This document shows positions 54,622 to 63,513 of a DNA stretch of 64,000 nt, piece after piece; within the stretch, counting starts at the first letter, position 1; the number at the start of each line of letters is the position of its first letter. Position numbers and translations under genes: made by a program. The stretch is from the NCBI GenBank assembly GCA_018241665.1, contig JAFEDK010000012.1, positions 1-64,000 of the forward strand, given 5' to 3'. The notes under the pieces are model-generated. The model was not told where the DNA came from. It saw only the letters and a list, made by a program, of their open reading frames with translations, and did no database searches. This DNA comes from Pseudomonadota bacterium. Lineage in GTDB: Bacteria; Pseudomonadota; Gammaproteobacteria; Burkholderiales; Rhodocyclaceae.

Positions 54622-54634
54622 TAATACCGTATTA
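54622..54634. promoter_or_regulatory. Palindrome upstream of parA
   Basis: TAATAC-C-GTATTA is a perfect 13-bp inverted repeat 18 bases before the ParA GTG, and on the gene's strand it includes a -10-like TAATAC. The coupled partner has a DNA-binding-like C-terminus, so autorepression as by ParG/omega-type proteins is plausible but unproven. Confidence 0.5.
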
Positions 54635-54746
54635 TTTTTGCGCGAACGGAATGAATTGGCAAGTCGTGGGCACTACGGCAAGATGCGGGAAGTCATGCGT
54701 CGGCGCGCCGACGCGCCGAAAGCACAGGCAGGGAGGAACGCGGAAA

Positions 54747-55253
54747 ATGGGCACGACGATCAGAGCCTGGCAGGGCGACATCACCACGCTGGCGGTCGAT
54801 GCCATCGTGAATGCGGCCAATTCGTCCTTGCTTGGTGGTGGCGGTGTGGACGGAGCCATCCACCGGGCCGCCGGCCCCGAACTGAGGGCCCATTGCGCCG
54901 GACTCGGCGGCTGCCCCACCGGCGAGGCGCGCATCACGCCGGGATTCCGGCTCCCAGCCCGTCATGTGATCCATACCGTCGGACCGGTATGGCGCGGAGG
55001 CCAGGATGGCGAAGCTGCGGCACTGGCCGCCTGCTACCGCAACAGCCTGCAACTGGCCGCGGCCCATGCCCTGCGAACCCTGGCCCTACCGGCGATCAGT
55101 TGTGGCGCCTACGGCTTCCCATTGCAGGAAGCCGCACGCATCGCGGTGACGGAATGCCGGGCCGCAGCCGAACGCTACCCGTCACTCGAAGAAATCGTAC
55201 TGGTTGCCTTCGACCCGCAGCTCAAGGCAACCCTCGACGACGCCCTCGCCTAG
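54747..55253 (+). CDS. Macrodomain protein, O-acetyl-ADP-ribose deacetylase type
   Basis: A 168-residue stand-alone macrodomain of the YmdB/MacroD type that hydrolyses O-acetyl-ADP-ribose or ADP-ribosyl-acidic residues. Seen are [35 protein letters not shown] (ADP-ribose loop 1 with catalytic Asn/Asp context), [25 protein letters not shown], and the second loop [18 protein letters not shown] stands 11 bases before ATG 54747. Its last four bases overlap the end of the convergent unknown gene. Confidence 0.94.
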   Translation: MGTTIRAWQGDITTLAVDAIVNAANSSLLGGGGVDGAIHRAAGPELRAHCAGLGGCPTGEARITPGFRLPARHVIHTVGPVWRGGQDGEAAALAACYRNSLQLAAAHALRTLALPAISCGAYGFPLQEAARIAVTECRAAAERYPSLEEIVLVAFDPQLKATLDDALA

Positions 55254-55630
55254 CAGGCCTGCGGCACCATGCAACGCGGTGCGTCAAAGGTGGTACGCGC
55301 CGGGGTGCCACGCCCATTGCAAACGCGCAGCCCCCGCGTGCCCAGACGCATGCACTGCACGTCCGAACCGGTCGGCAGATCTGCCGTATCGCCGTCTTCC
55401 ACTTTGTCGATGCGCAGCAACTCGAGAAAGCGCCGGGCCGCCTCGCGGCAATCGAAAATCGTCAGCCGGCCGTCGTTGGCGCACAGCCAGCGCCCGTTGA
55501 GCGTGATACCCAGGCAACTGTGGCAGCCACCGCCAGTCAGGGCGTGCAGGCGAATCCGCCCCTGCCCCAGCAGGGACAGCCGCGCGGCTGCCAGTTCGAG
55601 CCAGGTGGCGTGGCGTTTCTTGATCTCCAT
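55250..55630 (-). CDS. Unknown Cys-containing small protein
   Basis: A 126-residue soluble protein with seven to eight Cys ([49 protein letters not shown]) that I do not recognise. It opens [25 protein letters not shown] 55630 has a strong AGGAGG ribosome site, which strengthens the call. No signal peptide is present. The stop codon overlaps the macrodomain stop on the other strand (CTAG at 55250-55253), so both transcripts must read through each other's ends. Confidence 0.75.
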   Translation of the reverse strand: MEIKKRHATWLELAAARLSLLGQGRIRLHALTGGGCHSCLGITLNGRWLCANDGRLTIFDCREAARRFLELLRIDKVEDGDTADLPTGSDVQCMRLGTRGLRVCNGRGTPARTTFDAPRCMVPQAC

Positions 55631-55845
55631 GTAAGTCTCCTCCTTCAACTATTTTTATTTGGCATATTCCGCTGCCGGCAAAACCGCGCCAGGCAAGGCG
55701 ATGCAGACAACATTATCTACCAACGCCGGGACGTCGGCGAGGTGGCAATTCCCGCAATGGCCACCGGGAAAACCCGGAGTGGATAAACGGCGTATCATTC
55801 GGCGGCCTGATGCAGTGCGCCTTCAAAAATACGGAGAAAAACACG

Positions 55846-57129
55846 ATGAAACTGGAAACCCTGGCCGTCCACGGCGGCTACAGCCCGGACCCGACTACCA
55901 AGGCGGTGGCCGTGCCGATCTACCAGACCACCTCCTACGCCTTCGACGACACCCAGCACGGCGCCGATCTGTTCGACCTGAAGGTGGCCGGCAACATCTA
56001 CACCCGCATCATGAACCCCACCCAGGCGGTGCTCGAAGCGCGGGTGGCGGCAATGGAAGGCGGCATTGCCGGCCTGGCGCTGGCCTCAGGCATGGCCGCC
56101 ATCAGCTACGCGATCCAGACCATCGCCGAAGCCGGCGACAACATCGTGTCGGCCTCCACCCTGTACGGCGGCACCTACAACCTGTTCGCCCACACGCTGC
56201 CGCAGATCGGCATCCACGTGCGCTTTGCCGACTACCGGGACCCGGCCTCCTTCGCACCGCTGATCGATGAGCGCACCAAGGCGATCTACTGTGAATCGGT
56301 CGGCAATCCGCTGGGCAACATCACCGACTTCGAGCCGCTGGCCGCCATCGCCCACGCCCACGGCATCCCGCTGATCGTAGACAACACGGTGCCGTCGCCC
56401 TACCTGTGCCGGCCGATCGAACACGGTGCCGACATCGTGGTGCACTCCCTCACCAAGTACCTGGGCGGCCACGGCAACTCCATCGGCGGCATCATCGTCG
56501 ATAGCGGCAAGTTCCCGTGGGCGGAGCACAAGGAGCGCTTCCGCCGCCTCAACGAGCCGGACGTGTCCTACCACGGCGTGGTGTATACGGAAGCCCTCGG
56601 TCCGGCCGCCTACATCGGCCGCGCCCGCGTCGTACCGCTGCGCAACATGGGCGCGGCGATCAGCCCCTTCAATGCCTTCCTGATCCTGCAAGGCATCGAG
56701 ACCCTCGCCCTGCGCATGGACCGCATCTGCGATAACACCCAGAAGGTCGCCGAGTTCCTGAAGGGCCATGCCAAGGTTGCGTGGGTCAATTACGCCGGCC
56801 TGCCGGAGCATCCCCACAACGGGCTGGTCCATAAGTACATGGGCGGCCGTGCCTCCGGCATCCTCAATTTCGGCGTGAAGAGCGCGGACGGCGACGGCAA
56901 GGCCGCCGGCGGACGCTTCCAGGACGCCCTCAAGCTGGTGACCCGCCTGGTGAACATCGGCGACAGCAAGAGCCTGGCCTGCCACCCGGCGTCCACCACC
57001 CACCGCCAGCTGTCGCCGGAAGAGATGGTCAAGGCTGGCGTGTCCGAGGACATGGTGCGCCTGTCCATCGGCATCGAGCACATCGACGACATCCTGGCTG
57101 ATCTGGACCAGGCCCTGGCCGCGGTCTGA
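55846..57129 (+). CDS. metY: O-acetylhomoserine sulfhydrylase
   Basis: PLP enzyme making homocysteine (or methionine directly) from O-acetylhomoserine and sulfide, 427 residues. Family blocks are [49 protein letters not shown], the PLP lysine in [16 protein letters not shown], and [18 protein letters not shown], which marks this Cys/Met PLP group. The length of 427 favours MetY over the shorter MetB/MetZ (about 390). ATG 55846 follows CGGAG. A strong GC hairpin ends the gene. Confidence 0.95.
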   Translation: MKLETLAVHGGYSPDPTTKAVAVPIYQTTSYAFDDTQHGADLFDLKVAGNIYTRIMNPTQAVLEARVAAMEGGIAGLALASGMAAISYAIQTIAEAGDNIVSASTLYGGTYNLFAHTLPQIGIHVRFADYRDPASFAPLIDERTKAIYCESVGNPLGNITDFEPLAAIAHAHGIPLIVDNTVPSPYLCRPIEHGADIVVHSLTKYLGGHGNSIGGIIVDSGKFPWAEHKERFRRLNEPDVSYHGVVYTEALGPAAYIGRARVVPLRNMGAAISPFNAFLILQGIETLALRMDRICDNTQKVAEFLKGHAKVAWVNYAGLPEHPHNGLVHKYMGGRASGILNFGVKSADGDGKAAGGRFQDALKLVTRLVNIGDSKSLACHPASTTHRQLSPEEMVKAGVSEDMVRLSIGIEHIDDILADLDQALAAV

Positions 57130-57145
57130 GCACCTGCCACAGCAT

Positions 57146-57172
57146 CCGGCGCCCCGCCTGGCGGGGCGCCGG
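57146..57172. terminator. Perfect GC-rich hairpin between convergent genes
   Basis: A 12-bp perfect stem CCGGCGCCCCGC / GCGGGGCGCCGG with a CTG loop, 16 bases after metY and just before the end of the convergent unknown gene. It has no T run, so termination would be assisted or Rho-type. Confidence 0.55.
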
Positions 57173-57177
57173 CACGT

Positions 57178-58635
57178 TCAGAGCAGGTGGCCGCCCATGA
57201 CCTGATAGCCCAGGCCAGCGGACAGGACGGGGCCGCCCTGCATCTTGAGCGTGCGCTCACCGAGCTTGAGGAAGATCGCCCCGCCCCGCACAACGGCGCC
57301 AGGCTCGCAGACGATTCGCACCTCCCGGCCGCGGATCGGCGGATCACACAGGATTCCGTTCCAGCTCCGCCCCCCGTCGTCCAGGATCACCGGCCGGGGA
57401 TCATCGGCGAGGCGCTGGACGCCCACCGACGCCCTGCCCTTGCCATCGATACGCACCCGGCGGACAAGGCCGAGCACCCAGCGCCCGTTCTCCCCCAGAT
57501 ACGCGGCGACCAGGTTGCCAACCCGGCACACCTCGGGATCCATCATCGCCCCGTGCACGCCGAAACCGTTACGGCTGGCATCGCGCAAGGTCCACGCGGC
57601 CGCCGGCCGCAGCAGGGCATCACCGGAGATGAGCGAACGAATGAAGCCGAGGCCGGTGGCCAGCGACAGGGCACCGCCAACCGGATGACGCCGGAAGCGC
57701 CGCGTTGGTGGCTGTGCCCCCCAGTGACGGAGCAGGTGACGGACGGCCCCCGCGACGGTCGAACTATGCATGCCATCGAAGCGGCTGCCCACGCCGCCCG
57801 CATCACGCCCCAGCTCGCTCAGCACCGGCATCGCATTGGCGGGGTCGAAATAACGCATCGCCACCGACGGCTCCGCCGGCTGCGCCGCATAACGCCGCGG
57901 CGGTGCCAGGGTTTCCAGGTCCACCGCAAAGGGCTGGCCCTTGCCGGGCTGCTGACGCAGTTCCAGCGCGTGCTGCAGATGACGCACCAGCTTGTCGATC
58001 GCCTCGATGCGCTCGGGCGCCAGTTGGTCGAGACTGGCGCTCTTCATCGCCACCAGGCGGACGAACTCCCGCCGTACCGTGGAACGCGTTTCCCGCCCCT
58101 CGCGGACCAGCACCGGGCTGTCCAGCCGGTCCAGCTCACAGGCCTCCCGATAGGCCTCGCCGGCACGGCGCCAGCTCTCAGCCGGCAGATCCTGGTAATC
58201 GAAAGCGGCCCACTTCATCTCGCCATTGGCGCAACGCACGGAGCGCAACAGCAACGCCAACTGCGCATCGGGCTCGACGCCCTCCGGCCGGCTTGCCAGC
58301 ACCAAGGCATAGGCCCGACCCAGGCTGGCGTAGAAATCCTGTCCCAGCACCTTGTAGCGGATGCTGCGGGAACCCAGGACATTGGAGAGGTAAAGGCTGG
58401 CCGCCTGCCGCAGATGGGGCTGGGCCGCCTCATCGAGCAGAACGACGAGACGGGCCAGCTCAGCCGACGACGGCTGCGCCTCGTAATGGAAGGAATCCAG
58501 CCAGCGGATCAGCTCGACCAGCGCCGCAGGCGCCGCACTGGCGGCAATCCCGCCGAGCACCTGGTTCAGGGACTCGGCTTCAAGGAGCGGATGCACGCCT
58601 CCGGCAACAGAACCCAGTACCATGACGACCGCCAT
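57178..58635 (-). CDS. Unknown protein, 485 residues
   Basis: A soluble protein that I do not recognise. The N-terminal 150 residues are helical (LNQVLGGIAASAAPAALVELIRWLDSFHYEAQPSSAELARLVVLLDEA). The middle carries YREACELDRLDSPVL and a basic stretch. The C-terminal third, GNLVAAYLGENGRWVLGLVRRVRIDGKGRASVGVQRLADDPRPVIL, has a beta-barrel look, and GLVRRVR is reminiscent of PilZ-like c-di-GMP binding, though the D/NxSxxG part is not seen. The first GGGGAG lies directly before ATG 58635; ATG 58623 is an equally good start. Separate promoter from thyA, which is divergent with 157 bases between. Confidence 0.8.
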   Translation of the reverse strand: MAVVMVLGSVAGGVHPLLEAESLNQVLGGIAASAAPAALVELIRWLDSFHYEAQPSSAELARLVVLLDEAAQPHLRQAASLYLSNVLGSRSIRYKVLGQDFYASLGRAYALVLASRPEGVEPDAQLALLLRSVRCANGEMKWAAFDYQDLPAESWRRAGEAYREACELDRLDSPVLVREGRETRSTVRREFVRLVAMKSASLDQLAPERIEAIDKLVRHLQHALELRQQPGKGQPFAVDLETLAPPRRYAAQPAEPSVAMRYFDPANAMPVLSELGRDAGGVGSRFDGMHSSTVAGAVRHLLRHWGAQPPTRRFRRHPVGGALSLATGLGFIRSLISGDALLRPAAAWTLRDASRNGFGVHGAMMDPEVCRVGNLVAAYLGENGRWVLGLVRRVRIDGKGRASVGVQRLADDPRPVILDDGGRSWNGILCDPPIRGREVRIVCEPGAVVRGGAIFLKLGERTLKMQGGPVLSAGLGYQVMGGHLL

Positions 58636-58792
58636 CTCCCCGTTCCGGCCCTGCCGAAAAATATGTTCGCAACGCGCGGCGATGGTAGCACAAAGGGCCT
58701 GGCGGCTCGCCGCCCCCGCTAAGCCCGGATCGTGGAAAGCCCCATCCCCGTCCCCCGAAGGTATCGGTTAAGATTCAGGCTTTTGGCGCGCC

Positions 58793-59587
58793 ATGCGACA
58801 GTACCTCGAACTCATGCGCCACGTGGCGGAACGCGGCCACCGCAAGGACGACCGCACCGGCACCGGCACCCTCTCCGTCTTCGGCTGGCAGATGCGTTTC
58901 GATCTCGCCGAAGGCTTCCCGCTGCTCACCACCAAGAAGCTGCATACCCGCTCGATCATCCACGAGCTGCTGTGGTTCCTGCGCGGCGACACCAACATCC
59001 AGTACCTTAAGGACAACAAGGTTTCCATCTGGGACGAATGGGCCGATGAAAACGGCGAGCTCGGCCCGGTGTATGGCAAGCAGTGGCGGCGCTGGGAAAC
59101 CCCAGACGGGCGCAGCATCGACCAGATCGCCCAGCTCATCGAAGCCCTCAAGAAGAACCCGGACTCCCGCCGCCACATCGTGTCGGCCTGGAACCCGTCC
59201 GAGGTGGACCGCATGGCCCTGCCGCCGTGCCACGCCCTTTTCCAGTTCTACGTGGCGGGCGGCAAGCTGTCCTGCCAGCTGTACCAGCGCAGCGCCGACA
59301 TCTTCCTCGGCGTGCCCTTCAACATCGCCAGCTACGCGCTGCTGACGATGATGGTGGCCCAGGTGTGCGGCTATGAGCTCGGCGATTTCGTATGGACAGG
59401 TGGGGACTGCCACCTCTACGTGAATCACCTGGAGCAGACCCAGCTGCAGCTGTCCCGCGAGCCGCGCGCACTGCCAACGCTGCGCATCAACCCGGACGTG
59501 AAGAGCATTTTCGATTTCAAGATCGAAGACTTCACGCTGGAAGGCTACGACCCGCATCCGCACATCTCCGCGCCGGTGGCCGTCTGA
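58793..59587 (+). CDS. thyA: Thymidylate synthase
   Basis: Methylates dUMP to dTMP using methylene-tetrahydrofolate, leaving dihydrofolate. The 264 residues equal the E. coli length. Visible are [31 protein letters not shown] with the catalytic Cys, [34 protein letters not shown] and the ending [11 protein letters not shown]. folA follows after one base, coupling dTMP synthesis to recycling of its dihydrofolate by-product. Confidence 0.98.
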   Translation: MRQYLELMRHVAERGHRKDDRTGTGTLSVFGWQMRFDLAEGFPLLTTKKLHTRSIIHELLWFLRGDTNIQYLKDNKVSIWDEWADENGELGPVYGKQWRRWETPDGRSIDQIAQLIEALKKNPDSRRHIVSAWNPSEVDRMALPPCHALFQFYVAGGKLSCQLYQRSADIFLGVPFNIASYALLTMMVAQVCGYELGDFVWTGGDCHLYVNHLEQTQLQLSREPRALPTLRINPDVKSIFDFKIEDFTLEGYDPHPHISAPVAV

Positions 59588-59588
59588 G

Positions 59589-60092
59589 ATGGCGCGCCCA
59601 CTGCTCGCGCTGATCGCCGCCTGCGCCCGCGGCGGCGTCATCGGCATCTACAACCGGCTGCCCTGGCACCTGCCGGAGGACATGAAGTTCTTCCGCGAAA
59701 CGACCCGCGGCAGGCCGGTGATCATGGGCCGCAAGACCTGGGAATCGCTGCCCGACGCCTTCCGCCCGCTGCCCGGCCGCCTCAACATCGTGGTCAGCCG
59801 CAACCCGGATTTCCGGGCCACCGGCGGGCAGGTCGTCGCCAGCCTGGAAGCCGCGCTGGCCGCTGCCGGCGATGCGGAGATCGCCTTCGTGATCGGCGGC
59901 GCCGAACTCTACCGCCAGGCCCTGCCGCTGGCCGGTCGCCTGCTGCTCACCGAGATCGACCGGGACTACGCCGGCGACGCCTTCTTCCCTGACTTCGACC
60001 GCGGCGTCTGGCGGGAGGCTTCCCGCCAGTCCCAGGTGGCCGAATCGGGCCTGCCCTTCGCCTTCGTCACCTACGAACGCGTCGGCACCTGA
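59589..60092 (+). CDS. folA: Dihydrofolate reductase
   Basis: Reduces dihydrofolate to tetrahydrofolate; target of trimethoprim. The 167-residue protein has ALIAACARGGVIGIYNRLPWHLPEDMKFF with the catalytic acid in PEDMK, GRPVIMGRKTWESLP for NADPH, IVVSRN and VIGGAELYRQAL. The loop reads GIYNRLPW where many bacteria have GxDNxLPW. It starts one base after the thyA stop. Confidence 0.97.
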   Translation: MARPLLALIAACARGGVIGIYNRLPWHLPEDMKFFRETTRGRPVIMGRKTWESLPDAFRPLPGRLNIVVSRNPDFRATGGQVVASLEAALAAAGDAEIAFVIGGAELYRQALPLAGRLLLTEIDRDYAGDAFFPDFDRGVWREASRQSQVAESGLPFAFVTYERVGT

Positions 60093-60141
60093 GCGTGGCG
60101 CCATGTTGGCCGACTCCTGCGGAGGCGGTCGCATCGGAAAC

Positions 60142-60210
60142 TGTGGGGGCGAATTCATTCACCCGCGGAGCTTGATCAGCCAGTAGGGGCGAATGAATTC
60201 GCCCCTACTG
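60142..60210. repeat. Palindromic intergenic repeat, copy 2
   Basis: The left arm (60142-60165) is a slightly diverged copy of the 24-base arm at 53069. The right part, 60181-60210, forms its own hairpin with 13-bp stems CAGTAGGGGCGAA / TTCGCCCCTACTG around TGAA. Between folA and the convergent decarboxylase gene; the same family as the element behind pabBC. Confidence 0.88.
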
Positions 60211-60244
60211 CTCCTCCATACCCACTGAAATCTCTCCAGCAACA

Positions 60245-60276
60245 AAAAACGCCGCGATGTGAATCGCGGCGTTTTT
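60245..60276. terminator. Bidirectional intrinsic terminator
   Basis: A 14-bp perfect stem AAAAACGCCGCGAT / ATCGCGGCGTTTTT with a GTGA loop. A and T runs on both sides allow it to end the folA transcript and the convergent decarboxylase transcript. Confidence 0.93.
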
Positions 60277-60296
60277 CATTCGAAGCTCGGCAGGGC

Positions 60297-62546
60297 TCAG
60301 CCGCGCACGCAATCCACGTAGTAATGGATGCGCCCGTCGCGCTCTTCCTTCACGAGGCCATGAACATCGGTCTCGAAGCCCGGGAAGCGGTCGTTGAACT
60401 CCCGCGCGAAGCGCAGGTACTGGACCACGGTCTTGTTGAAGCGCTCGCCCGGGATCAGCAGCGGGATGCCCGGCGGGTACGGGGTCAGCAGCACGCTGGT
60501 GACGCGGCCTTCCAGCTCGTCGATGGGCACCCGCTCGATTTCCCGGTGAGCCATCTTGGCGAAGGCGTCGGCCGGCTTCATCGCCGGAACCATGTCCGAC
60601 AGGTACATCTCGGTCGTCAGGCGGGCCACGTCGTTCTGCTTGTAGATGTCGTGGATCTGCTGGCAGAGGTCGTGCAGGCCGATGCGCTCGTAGCGCGGGT
60701 GCTTGGCGATGAACTCGGGCAGCACGCGCCACAGGGGCTGGTTCTTGTCGTAGTCGTCCTTGAACTGCTGCAGCGCGGTCAGCAGCGTGTTCCAGCGGCC
60801 CTTGGTGATGCCGATGGTGAACATGATGAAGAACGAGTAAAGACCGGTCTTTTCGACGATGACGCCGTGCTCGGCCAGATACTTGGTGACGATCGCTGCC
60901 GGGATGCCGAAGTCGTCGGCGAAGTCGCCGTCCACATCGAGGCCCGGGGTGATGATGGTGGCCTTGATCGGGTCGAGCATGTTGAAGCCCGGCGCCATGT
61001 TACCGAAGCCGTGCCAGCGCTCGGAGTCGCGCAGCATCCAGTCTTCCCGCTCACCGACACCTTCGTCCGCCAGGTAGTCGGGGCCCCACACCTTGAACCA
61101 CCAGTCGACACCCCACTCCTCGTCCACCTTGCGCATCGCGCGGCGGAAGTCGAGGGCTTCGGCCAGGGATTCCTCCACCAGCGCGGTACCGCCCGGCGCT
61201 TCCATCATTGCCGCCGCCACGTCGCAGGACGCGATGATCGAGTACTGCGGCGACGTGGACGAGTGCATCAGGTAGGCCTCGTTGAAGATGTCCCGGTCCA
61301 GCCTGCGGGTCTGGGAATCCTGCACGAGGATCTGCGAGGCTTGGGACAGGCCGGCCAGCAGCTTGTGGGTGGACTGGGTCGAGAACACCATCGACTCGCT
61401 GCAGCGCGGGCGGTCGGCGCCCATCGCGTGGTAGTCGCCGTAGAAGTCGTGGAAGGCTGCGTGGGGCAACCAGGCTTCGTCGAAGTGCAGGGTATCGATC
61501 TCGCCGTCCAGCATCTCCTTGATGGTTTCCACGTTGTAGAGGATGCCGTCGTAGGTGGACTGGGTGATCGTCAGGATGCGCGGCTTCTTGTCCTTCACCG
61601 CACGGGCAAAGGGGTTGGCCTCGATCTTGCGGCGAATGTTGTCGAGCTTGAACTCGTCCAGCGGGATCGGCCCGATGATGCCGAAGTGGTTGCGGGTCGG
61701 CGTCAGGAAGACCGGGATCGCCCCGGTCATGATGATCGAGTGGAGGATGGACTTGTGGCAGTTGCGGTCCACCACCACGATGTCGTCCGGCGCCACCGTG
61801 GAATGCCACACCATCTTGTTGGAGGTGGACGTGCCGTTGGTGACGAAGTACAGGTGGTCGGCGTGGAAGATACGCGCCGCATTGCGCTCGGAGGCTGCCA
61901 CCGGACCGGTGTGGTCGAGCAGCTGGCCGAGCTCGTCCACCGCGTTGCAGACGTCGGCGCGCAGCATGTTCTCGCCGAAGAACTGGTGGAACATCTGGCC
62001 GACCGGACTCTTCAGGAAAGCGACGCCGCCGGAATGGCCGGGGCAGTGCCAGGAGTATGAACCGTCGGCCGCATAGTGGGTCAGCGCGCGGAAGAACGGA
62101 GGCGGCAGGGAATCCAGGTAGGCGCGGGCTTCGCGCACGATGTGGCGGGCGACGAACTCCGGCGTGTCCTCGAACATGTGGATGAAGCCATGCAACTCAC
62201 GCAGCACGTCGTTCGGGATGTGGCGGGAAGTGCGCGTCTCGCCGTACAGGAAGATCGGGATATCCGCGTTGCGAAAGCGGACTTCCTCGACGAAGGCACG
62301 CAGGTCGGCGATGGCCTTTTCGGTGGCTTCGGGTGACGAGAACTCCTCGTCGTCGATCGACAGGATGAAAGCCGACCCACGGCTCTGCTGCTGGGCGAAG
62401 GATGCCACGTCGCCGTAGCTGGTCACCCCCAGCACGTGCGGGCCTTCCTTCTCGATGGCTTCCGCCAGGGCCCGGATACCCAGCCCGGACGTGTTTTCCG
62501 AACGGAAGTCCTCGTCGATGACGATGACCGGAAAATTGAAGCGCAT
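60297..62546 (-). CDS. Arginine/lysine/ornithine decarboxylase, fold type I
   Basis: PLP decarboxylase for a basic amino acid, 749 residues. The N-terminal wing domain is receiver-like (FPVIVIDEDFRSENTSGLGIRALAEAI). The core has WHCPGHSGG, the TNGTSTSNKMV cofactor loop, HFDEAWLPHAAFHDFYGDYHAM and the PLP lysine in STQSTHKLLAGLSQASQI. The C-terminal domain has LTPYPPGIPLLIPGE. ATG 62546 (MRFNFPVIV) follows GAGGAG. No antiporter or CadC-type regulator is adjacent, so it is more likely biosynthetic or constitutive than an acid-resistance system. Substrate among arginine, lysine and ornithine cannot be settled here. Confidence 0.93.
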   Translation of the reverse strand: MRFNFPVIVIDEDFRSENTSGLGIRALAEAIEKEGPHVLGVTSYGDVASFAQQQSRGSAFILSIDDEEFSSPEATEKAIADLRAFVEEVRFRNADIPIFLYGETRTSRHIPNDVLRELHGFIHMFEDTPEFVARHIVREARAYLDSLPPPFFRALTHYAADGSYSWHCPGHSGGVAFLKSPVGQMFHQFFGENMLRADVCNAVDELGQLLDHTGPVAASERNAARIFHADHLYFVTNGTSTSNKMVWHSTVAPDDIVVVDRNCHKSILHSIIMTGAIPVFLTPTRNHFGIIGPIPLDEFKLDNIRRKIEANPFARAVKDKKPRILTITQSTYDGILYNVETIKEMLDGEIDTLHFDEAWLPHAAFHDFYGDYHAMGADRPRCSESMVFSTQSTHKLLAGLSQASQILVQDSQTRRLDRDIFNEAYLMHSSTSPQYSIIASCDVAAAMMEAPGGTALVEESLAEALDFRRAMRKVDEEWGVDWWFKVWGPDYLADEGVGEREDWMLRDSERWHGFGNMAPGFNMLDPIKATIITPGLDVDGDFADDFGIPAAIVTKYLAEHGVIVEKTGLYSFFIMFTIGITKGRWNTLLTALQQFKDDYDKNQPLWRVLPEFIAKHPRYERIGLHDLCQQIHDIYKQNDVARLTTEMYLSDMVPAMKPADAFAKMAHREIERVPIDELEGRVTSVLLTPYPPGIPLLIPGERFNKTVVQYLRFAREFNDRFPGFETDVHGLVKEERDGRIHYYVDCVRG

Positions 62547-62661
62547 TCTCGACTCCTCGATGCCCGACTTTCGGCCCGGGCGGATCAACAAAAAGCGTTG
62601 GGCGGACTTGCGTGCCTGCGCATAGTCCGCCCGATGTCTACAACGTTACAACAGAAATATT

Positions 62662-63231
62662 TCAGATCTTCGGCAGCGTCACACCGGTTTGGCCGAGATA
62701 CTTGCCGCCCCGGTCCTTGTAGGACGTGTCGCACACTTCATCCGACTCGAAGAACAGCATCTGGGCGACGCCTTCGTTGGCGTAGATCTTGGCCGGCAGC
62801 GGCGTGGTGTTGGAGAACTCCAGCGTCACGTGGCCTTCCCACTCCGGCTCCAGCGGCGTCACATTGACGATGATGCCGCAGCGCGCATAGGTGGACTTGC
62901 CCAAGCACACGGTCAGCACGCTGCGCGGAATGCGGAAGTACTCGACGGTGCGCGCCAGCGCGAAGGAGTTCGGCGGGATGATGCACACGTCGCCGGTGAA
63001 ATCCACGAAGTTGCGCTCGTCGAAGTTCTTCGGATCGACGATCGTGGAATTGATGTTGGTGAAGATCTTGAATTCGTTGGCAACGCGCACGTCGTAGCCG
63101 TAGCTCGACGTCCCGTAGGACACGATCTTGCCGCCCTCATTCTGGCGCACCAGTTCGGGGGCAAACGGTTCGATCATGCGCGCATCGCCTTCCGCCATGC
63201 GGCGAATCCACTTGTCCGATTTGATGCTCAC
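62662..63231 (-). CDS. dcd: dCTP deaminase
   Basis: Converts dCTP to dUTP, feeding dTMP synthesis. The 189-residue trimeric enzyme has [85 protein letters not shown] (with the catalytic Glu), and the ending [14 protein letters not shown] chose GTG 63231 ([11 protein letters not shown]) with AGGGG six bases upstream; an ATG 27 bases earlier would add non-conserved residues. Functionally linked to thyA nearby but not co-transcribed, since it runs on the other strand. Confidence 0.96.
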   Translation of the reverse strand: MSIKSDKWIRRMAEGDARMIEPFAPELVRQNEGGKIVSYGTSSYGYDVRVANEFKIFTNINSTIVDPKNFDERNFVDFTGDVCIIPPNSFALARTVEYFRIPRSVLTVCLGKSTYARCGIIVNVTPLEPEWEGHVTLEFSNTTPLPAKIYANEGVAQMLFFESDEVCDTSYKDRGGKYLGQTGVTLPKI

Positions 63232-63318
63232 GCGAGGCCCCTGCACAAAAACGCGCATTCTACATGCAGAGGCCCGTCAGAGAGACGCCAATCTCACGCC
63301 TTGGTGCGATGCCGCAAA

Positions 63319-63513
63319 TTACTTCTTCTTCTCCTCTTCCGGATCGTCCTTGACCACGTCGTAGATCCCCTTGCCGACCTTGAACGGCACCTTCACCACC
63401 TCGACGCCCACATCCACCGCGGTACCGACGACAGCCCCCACCACGCAACCGCCCAGGCCCATGCAGGCGACCGCCAGCAGGCCGGCCGCCAGACTCCGAA
63501 TCAAGCCGCTCAC
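63319..63513 (-). CDS. Small lipoprotein
   Basis: A 64-residue protein with signal SLAAGLLAVACMGLGGC (lipid Cys after LGG), then VVGAVVGTAVDVGVEVVKVPFKVGKGIYDVVKDD and an acidic/Lys tail. The pattern fits a widespread proteobacterial family of tiny lipoproteins (I recall NF038104-type); its function is unknown. Its GTG start overlaps the stop of the mrp gene (GTGA), so it is coupled to it. Confidence 0.82.
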   Translation of the reverse strand: MSGLIRSLAAGLLAVACMGLGGCVVGAVVGTAVDVGVEVVKVPFKVGKGIYDVVKDDPEEEKKK

